Positions 14,636 through 15,588 of a stretch of 15,588 nucleotides of DNA are shown one piece after another. Source of the stretch: Eggerthella sp. CAG:368 (GTDB lineage Bacteria > Actinomycetota > Coriobacteriia > Coriobacteriales > Eggerthellaceae); contig FR895482.1 in the NCBI GenBank assembly GCA_000434775.1, forward strand, positions 102,126 through 117,713, given 5' to 3'. The notes below the pieces were generated by a model. That model ran no database searches and was not told where the DNA came from. It saw only the letters and a program-made list of their open reading frames with translations. Position numbers and translations under genes: made by a program. Each line of letters opens with the position of its first letter. Within the stretch, counting starts at the first letter, position 1.

Positions 14636-15412
14636 CTATGCATTAACGGGACGGCGAAAATTAGGCTCAGTAGTCAAAATACGAGGTCCGTCTTCGGTGA
14701 TAGCAACCGTCTTTTCAAAATGCGCAGATGGTTTTCCATCGCGAGTGCAAACCAACCAACCATCAGGCATCTGCTTGGTTTTGTAAGTTCCCATATTAAT
14801 CATGGGCTCAATAGCTAAAACCATTCCTGGTTCAAGCTTAATTCCTGAATGTCGACGTCCATAGTTAGGAACATTAGGATCTTCATGCATATTTCTACCA
14901 ATACCATGGCCTACATATTCTCGAACAACGCCATATCCTTCAGCTTCGGCAATTTCTTGGATAGCAGCGCCGATATCACCAAGATGATTACCCGGACGCG
15001 CAGCATCTAAGCCTGCCCACATGCACTTTTCCGTTACTTCAAGCAAGCGTTTCTTTTCGGGGGAAATCTTTCCCACAGGAAAAGTCCAAGCATTATCCCC
15101 AACCCAGCCGTTAACGGTTGCGCCAGTATCAATCGAAATAATGTCGCCCTCTTGCAGAACTACAGCTTCAGAAGGAATACCATGAACAATCTGTTCATTG
15201 ATCGAAGCGCAAATTGAACCAGGGAATCCACCGTAGCCCTTAAAAGCAGGAATTCCACCTTCCATACGAATAATCATTTCAGCCATGCGGTCAAGATCAA
15301 GTGTGGTCATGCCAGGCTTAACACGTGCTCCAACTTCTCTTAAAACCTTAGCGCTCAATTCACCTGCTTTTGCCATCTGTTCAATTTGTTCAGGAGTTTT
15401 CTTAATTATCAT
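14636..15412 (-). CDS. map: Type I methionine aminopeptidase
   Basis: Map removes the initiator methionine from nascent proteins and is a two-metal hydrolase. From the ATG at 15412 it has 258 residues. Its five metal ligands are D95 (SIDTGA), D106 (GWVGDNAW), H169 (GHGIGRNMHEDP), E202 (LAIEPMIN) and E233 (FEKTVAI), each two residues lower than in E. coli Map. I chose 15412 because AAAGG lies eight bases upstream; the in-frame ATG at 15418 has only two bases of spacing, and the frame extending to 15526 adds a hydrophobic, non-conserved stretch. It lacks the N-terminal zinc-finger or SH3-binding extension of some actinobacterial paralogues. It is monocistronic as far as visible, with its own terminator and no adk or infA beside it. 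Confidence 0.95.
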   Translation of the reverse strand: MIIKKTPEQIEQMAKAGELSAKVLREVGARVKPGMTTLDLDRMAEMIIRMEGGIPAFKGYGGFPGSICASINEQIVHGIPSEAVVLQEGDIISIDTGATVNGWVGDNAWTFPVGKISPEKKRLLEVTEKCMWAGLDAARPGNHLGDIGAAIQEIAEAEGYGVVREYVGHGIGRNMHEDPNVPNYGRRHSGIKLEPGMVLAIEPMINMGTYKTKQMPDGWLVCTRDGKPSAHFEKTVAITEDGPRILTTEPNFRRPVNA

Positions 15413-15588
15413 GCCCATTACCTTTCTTTGTTTGATGCAAGAATACACCAGCATGAGCAAAAAGGCATTCTGATGTTTTAGATTAAATACAAACACTACG
15501 AAGACCCTCTCTGGCCTAAACATCAAGATATTTACCTACCTATACGAACGATGAGTGAGTACGACTTATGTACGACAGCTGAAGAAGT
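15413..15588. other. Upstream region of map and right window edge
   Basis: I see no convincing map promoter in these 176 bases. On the plus strand an ATG at 15551 opens a frame (MSEYDLCTTAEE) that runs off the edge after 12 codons; it has no ribosome-binding site and cannot be judged from this window. On the minus strand a frame reading in from the edge stops within 20 codons and could be the tail of another gene. Confidence 0.3.

Noticed and set aside
15413..15526. N-terminal extension of map to 15526
   Set aside because: The added residues are hydrophobic and unlike the family, and AAAGG is placed correctly for the ATG at 15412.

Overview
The window reads as chromosomal core sequence from a moderately AT-rich, Gram-positive-type bacterium. 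I infer Actinomycetota, most likely Coriobacteriia, with moderate confidence. The reasons are a canonical mraZ-rsmH-ftsL-ftsI-murE-murF-mraY-murD cluster; an FtsI without PASTA repeats and with a Ser/Arg-rich cytoplasmic tail; a MurE carrying the DNPR motif of meso-diaminopimelate enzymes; and the co-oriented order nadK-pyrG-xerD, which resembles a shortened form of the actinobacterial tlyA-nadK-recN-...-pyrG-...-xerD neighbourhood. No phage, IS, CRISPR, toxin-antitoxin or RNA gene is visible.

Layout from left to right: positions 1-8643 hold the division and cell wall (dcw) cluster, all on the minus strand and therefore transcribed right to left. MraZ comes first, then RsmH, an FtsL-like protein, FtsI, MurE, MurF, MraY and MurD (cut by the left edge). 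Junctions from ftsL to murD are only 1 to 7 bases, so this is a tightly coupled operon. Its promoter (TTGCAA-N17-TACAAT) lies at 8681-8709. Upstream is a G-rich block with TGGGN repeats at a 10-base period, the known MraZ binding pattern, and it doubles as a G-quadruplex motif. Positions 8710-9115 are a long intergenic region that also holds a second, inverted pair of TGGGN repeats and an A9G10 homopolymer junction.

Positions 9116-11631 hold xerD and pyrG (minus strand, 14 bases apart). pyrG is preceded by a 16-bp hairpin plus T-tract that is either the nadK terminator or a pyrG leader attenuator. nadK (minus) and murJ (plus) diverge from a 59-base region at 12674-12732 in which two -10-like hexamers overlap. 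map (minus) converges on murJ and has its own intrinsic terminator at 14578-14609.

Functionally most genes feed envelope growth and division: MurE, MurF and MurD build the UDP-MurNAc-pentapeptide, MraY makes lipid I, MurJ flips lipid II, FtsI and FtsL crosslink it at the septum, RsmH tunes the ribosome, MraZ regulates the cluster and XerD resolves chromosome dimers. PyrG, NadK and Map are housekeeping. I see no new multi-gene system. The best leads are regulatory: the mraZ upstream region, the pyrG leader hairpin, and a MurJ lacking several charged cavity residues known from E. coli.
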